53,122 bases of DNA from Chlorokybus atmophyticus (Eukaryota; Streptophyta; Chlorokybophyceae; Chlorokybales; Chlorokybaceae), in contig RHPI01002503.1 in assembly GCA_009103225.1 (NCBI GenBank), positions 309,241 to 362,362 on the forward strand, written 5' to 3'. Below are positions 49,301 to 53,122 of this stretch, piece by piece. The notes beneath the pieces were generated by a model. The model worked only from the letters and a program-made list of their open reading frames with translations. It ran no database searches and was not told where the DNA came from. The position numbers and the translations under genes are program-made. How positions within the stretch are numbered: position 1 is the first letter of the stretch; every line of letters begins with the position of its first letter.

Positions 49301-52029
49301 GACTGAGAGGAAAGAAGTGTGGCAGCAAGTTCATAGTTTGTTTCTGAAGCACAAGCAGCCCAGTGCGCACGTAAGCGCGAGCTGATGTATTGCTGCCGAT
49401 GCATTCAGGCTCAAGTGTGACGTATTGGCATCAAGCATGTCTTGCGCAGGCAGCCCAATACTTTCTCCGGCAAGCGCAGTCTCTGGAATCAAAGCTGCCT
49501 GCCAGTGAGGTGCTCGCACTGGTGAACCTTGCACTTGACTGGGGCGAGGGTCGTGCTCTGCAGACAACATTGTACGTTTTGTCACTATCTGGCATTTGAT
49601 GTATGTACAGCATTGTCACTGACTTGGGTTGGGTTGTGGCTTGCACCAGGTGTTGTGCTCCCTCTGTGTTACAAGAGTTGCGAACAAGAGTAGCATTGTT
49701 GTCAGTGCGTGCGAAGTCTGACCAACAGTCAGGCTACACATCTCCAATCCTTGTGAATCTATCTTGCTTACCAGTTGGGCCCTCAACACCGACAGCAACA
49801 AAGCCAGAAGGCAACAGCACGCACAAACCTCTACCAGCTGAAGTGAAATTCGCAGTGACAGAGTTGCTGCATCGGAGAGACTTGCAGCAAGCAGAGCTGC
49901 TGTGTTCAAAGCTTGCAAAGCCTCCGCTCGGCATTGCTATCTGCCAGGCAGCAGTCAAGGTGGCCACCGTCGGTGGTTCCATAGCATTGGTTGATTTGAA
50001 GGAAGAGGTTGCAAGCCATCTACAGCGCACTCTGCAACTTGAAACCATGGATGTGCCACGTGAAGCTGCTGAAGTGCTTCAACTTCTTGTTGAAAGCCTT
50101 CCTGAGAACAGTGGCGGCTGCAGTTACTGCAGCAGCGTGTTGAACAACTATCGTGTTGCACAGCTGCTGCAGCTCTCTTACACAGCAGTCCTTCAGTTGC
50201 CTGCCATTGATGTGTTTGAGCGCATGATTGTGCACGGTGATGACCATCTGCCCCTTGCAAAGGACTTCCTTGTAGGCAGCGCTGCTGCAGAAGATGTCAC
50301 AGGCATTGCACGTGTGTTGGCCAGCCACTACGTGTACAGCTTGTTGAATAATACAACCGTCCCTACGGACGACAATAGTGGCGATGATGTGGTCCGTCCC
50401 GAACGCTTTGAATTAAGCAAGTGGGCGGAGCTTTGCCTTGATAAGGAGCAGCTTGGTCATGCACTGTTGCGGCTTGTATTGGAGCAGAAAGAACTGCCAG
50501 CTTGGTGTGAGGTAACATATCATTAGCCACATGGGGTATATGGTAAAGCAACTGTACGAGGAGTACAGGGTTGCTCATATGTGCTTACGTGCAGGTGGAG
50601 CTTATCATCCTTGCTCACCGCTACTACAATCAAGCAGCATGCGTGGATGGAGTGGACGTCACAATGGCGCTGGCAGCATCGAGAGCGGATGCTTACATCT
50701 CAGCCGGAGAGTTTCGCCCGCTTGCGCGCTTGGGCGCAGGGGTAAGCTTGTGTTTGTTTGAGTTGCACGCCATATCGGTAGTTACCCCTTCATGCTGAGC
50801 TGCTTTTCCTCATCCCTGTTCGTACCAGCTTGCGGACAGCCGAGCCTTGCGATTTGTCTTCCATTTGCTTATTCAGCACGAGCAGCTGGAGCTGCTTCTG
50901 TCCAAGCAACGGCCACTGGCTGAAGTTCTGGCCCCGGACGCCATCGGCAGCATGCGCCAGCTTCACATGGCCACGCTTCGCGCTTTGCGCCACTGTCGTC
51001 CCGATGACCATGATAGCATTTCTATGGTGTGCAGAGATTAGCAACCGCAGCAGCTGTGTATTTTGCTCTCTGTCTGTTGACTGTGTGGTAACTGTGCGCA
51101 AATGTTGGCAGGTGCATCATAGGTTCAACATGGAACGTGAGGTTGCGGAGGAGTTTGAGCGCCGTGCAAACTTGGGTTCGGAACGCTGGGCGAGCGATGT
51201 TGGACCGGTCACGTCTGAGCGCTGCAGCGATTTGCTGAACACAATGCAGGTGTGTAATATGTCCGCAGTGTGCGCATCAAAAGCTGTCACCTTTGCATTG
51301 AGGCACCTTTGTAGCGTACAACCTTCTTATATGCATTGCATGCAGAGCTACATTTCAGCCGCGCAAAGCTACAGTGCAGCTGACTGCGGCCGCCAAGCTG
51401 CCGCGTCTCTGGCGCGCGCTGCGCTGGCGGGAGTCCAGCTTCGTCACCCCGAGCTTCGCCTCATCAAGATGAGCACGGACACGGCGCAGTCTGCCATCCA
51501 TCATCAGTTGTCGCTGTACGAGGCGCTGGTGGTCGCACGCGCATACGACATGTTGTGGACGCTAGATTGGGCGCAGCCTCTGTACCAGCAGGTGGTGTTG
51601 GAAAGCAAGCAGCAGTACCTGCAGGAGTACTCCAATGTCATGCAGTTGACGCAACCAGTTTTGCTGCGCTTGGCTCGCGCCGTGCGTGATGCAACAGCCC
51701 GAGGCGTGACCGCAAGCGCTGCGTCTACGCCATCCGGACTGTTATTGCCTCGCCAAGGCGAATCATCATTGCCGCAGCCGCAGCCGCAGGCCGGTAGTAG
51801 CAGTGTGCTTATGTCGGCAACCTCGGCACTTCTTAACCGCATGAGGCTCGCGCCGACAGAGACCTCAAGGTTGCGCCAGGCTTTCTTTCCTGTCCTTGAC
51901 AGCGTGCCCAACCTGTGGTTGCGCATCCGCATTGCTCGCGAGGCTGGCGGGTTTCCTGAAGTCGAGGAGCGATGCGCACAGCTACTTGACCTTGCGCCTG
52001 CAGATGCAGTGGTCTTGGAAGCCTTATAA
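46328..52029 (+). CDS. Spatacsin (SPG11) homologue, C-terminal half
   Basis: Spatacsin acts with spastizin and the AP-5 adaptor in late-endosome/lysosome sorting and lysosome renewal in animals; plants and algae keep homologues. Fourteen exons (46,328-46,543; 46,945-47,341; 47,419-47,552; 47,640-47,699; 47,778-48,027; 48,108-48,202; 48,335-48,574; 48,672-49,370; 49,450-49,571; 49,650-50,511; 50,595-50,741; 50,829-51,026; 51,112-51,249; 51,346-52,029) join in phase into about 1413 residues. Family marks in order: ILELCGVSAEALKVDAAALR, FCRQHCLPLSDAYL, ELFTIVAASEHERFPG, RWPLLAVIAACFGDVS, then the spatacsin C-terminal domain with ELIILAHRYY, FRPLARLGAG, LADSRALRFVFHLLIQHEQL, ATLRALRHCRPDDHDSISM, and LYEALVVARAYDM with WAQPLYQQVVL. 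Animal proteins are ~2440 residues, so the N-terminal half is missing, diverged or lies in unrecognised upstream exons. The ATG at 46,328 is therefore only a working start. Confidence 0.88.
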
Positions 52030-53122
52030 TAAGGTGCGGAGTGAGTCTGGTCTGCGGTGACTTCCAAGTATATGTCTGTGAGCACACAGGCTCATGTGTT
52101 AGTCAAACTGGCATCGCAATTGTGTGTGGTGGCCATAAGCACAGTTATTGAATGTGATTGGCGGGTGCTACCGCTGGCTTGATGAGTTGTAAGTAATGTT
52201 TGGTGTGGAAAGATTTGGCTATGAGTGGCTCATGGCAAGAGAGATTACCGCCCCTACACGTGAAATATACAGTGATGTCAATGTGCCGTGATGACACCAT
52301 GCAAGGCAAGCACCAAGACTGAATGGAATGACTTACACGGAAGCGTGGGTTTGTTAGGCGGAAACTATGACAGGTCATGAAGGGCACATCCCGGCAATAG
52401 CACACCACTTGTAGCGCAAGGGTTAGCACAAGGCCAAAGAAAGCAGGCAACATAGGCAGGCACAGCTCAAAAACCAATACAAAACCTACTCAACTATGAC
52501 GATGTTCCTCTCTGCTAATGCACGCAAGAGCAGAGGCAAGGGTAGGCAGGCAAGACTAGTGGTTGGAACTCTCCGCTCTGGCAGGACACAACAAACAACC
52601 ATTATGGTCATGAAGTGCGGCTTGCTTGAAGCTCTCAACACGCTTGTAGCTCAGTAAAGCATACCACATCAGATAACGTACCGCAGAATGGGTGTTGTTT
52701 TACAATGTGCGTGGATTGTTAGATCAAGTGAAAAGCAATGTTTTGTACTTGTATAATAGAGTGGAATGCCCACCCTCCATGGCTGGTTATAGCGATGGCG
52801 CTACGGGGCTGTTGTAGACAGGATGGCGCGACATTGTGCGTGTTTTCATTCGTAACACTGAGACTCCATATCAAACTCTATTTACGCATATTTCACATGC
52901 GTGTCTACGCATATGAATTATGCAATTTGCGTAGACAGTGAATGTGTTTGCAATACTATACTCTATGCATAGACAGAGTGCAGTAACATGTTGTTCCGCA
53001 GTGCTCTGCAGGTGCTTCCTTTGCTGCTTGCCGCTACCCCTTCACTCTGCCCCCAGTCCTCCCCCAATTTATAGTGCATTTAGCTATAGCCTAGTGCCCC
53101 TCCCCCCCCAATGGAGCCAGTC
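52030..53122. other. 3' flank of the spatacsin gene, no gene seen
   Basis: Only short frames. A small inverted repeat with 9-bp arms (GTCTACGCA/TGCGTAGAC) lies at 52,903-52,936. The window ends in C-rich sequence (53,097-53,109). Confidence 0.5.

Overview
The window is nuclear DNA of an intron-rich photosynthetic eukaryote, most likely a green alga or another member of the green lineage. This rests on multi-exon genes with GT-AG introns on both strands and on a PsbP-domain protein with a chloroplast-type leader and a twin-arginine thylakoid-lumen signal. It is also supported by a cyclin H that reads like the plant form, an NADPH oxidase, and a divergent RNA polymerase largest subunit resembling the plant Pol IV/V type. 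The species cannot be named from the sequence. Exon structures were assembled by hand from splice sites, reading phase and remembered family conservation; no search was run.

Left part (1-19,300): a decayed-looking YIF1-like gene (minus strand, ~2.95-3.63 kb), an F-box gene (+, 4382-6520) and a convergent minus-strand gene carrying a PARP6/8-type ADP-ribosyltransferase domain followed by a UBE2Q-type E2 domain (~11,098-17,265). Between them lies a second, damaged copy of the same convergent arrangement: a PARP-E2 remnant (~7.26-7.58 kb), a (GA)n tract of more than 400 bp, a promoter-side repeat (~9.61-10.07 kb) and an F-box 3' remnant (~10.08-10.38 kb). I read this as a tandem duplication in which each unit lost the opposite gene. 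A PsbP-domain gene (+, 17,908-19,314) follows.

Middle part (20,600-37,650): cyclin H (-, 20,654-23,184), a small two-exon gene (-, 23,849-24,258), a family-2 glycosyltransferase (+, 24,703-26,527), the divergent RNA polymerase largest subunit (-, ~27,613-35,347) and, head to head with it across about 310 bp, a THUMPD1/TAN1-type tRNA acetylation adaptor (+, 35,657-37,645).

Right part (39,000-53,122): an NADPH oxidase (+, 39,024-44,129) and the C-terminal half of a spatacsin gene (+, 46,328-52,029). The genes are unrelated housekeeping and regulatory functions; nothing suggests an operon or a virus. Introns are rich in CA/CG-type tetranucleotide repeats, and several long inverted repeats lie between or inside genes.
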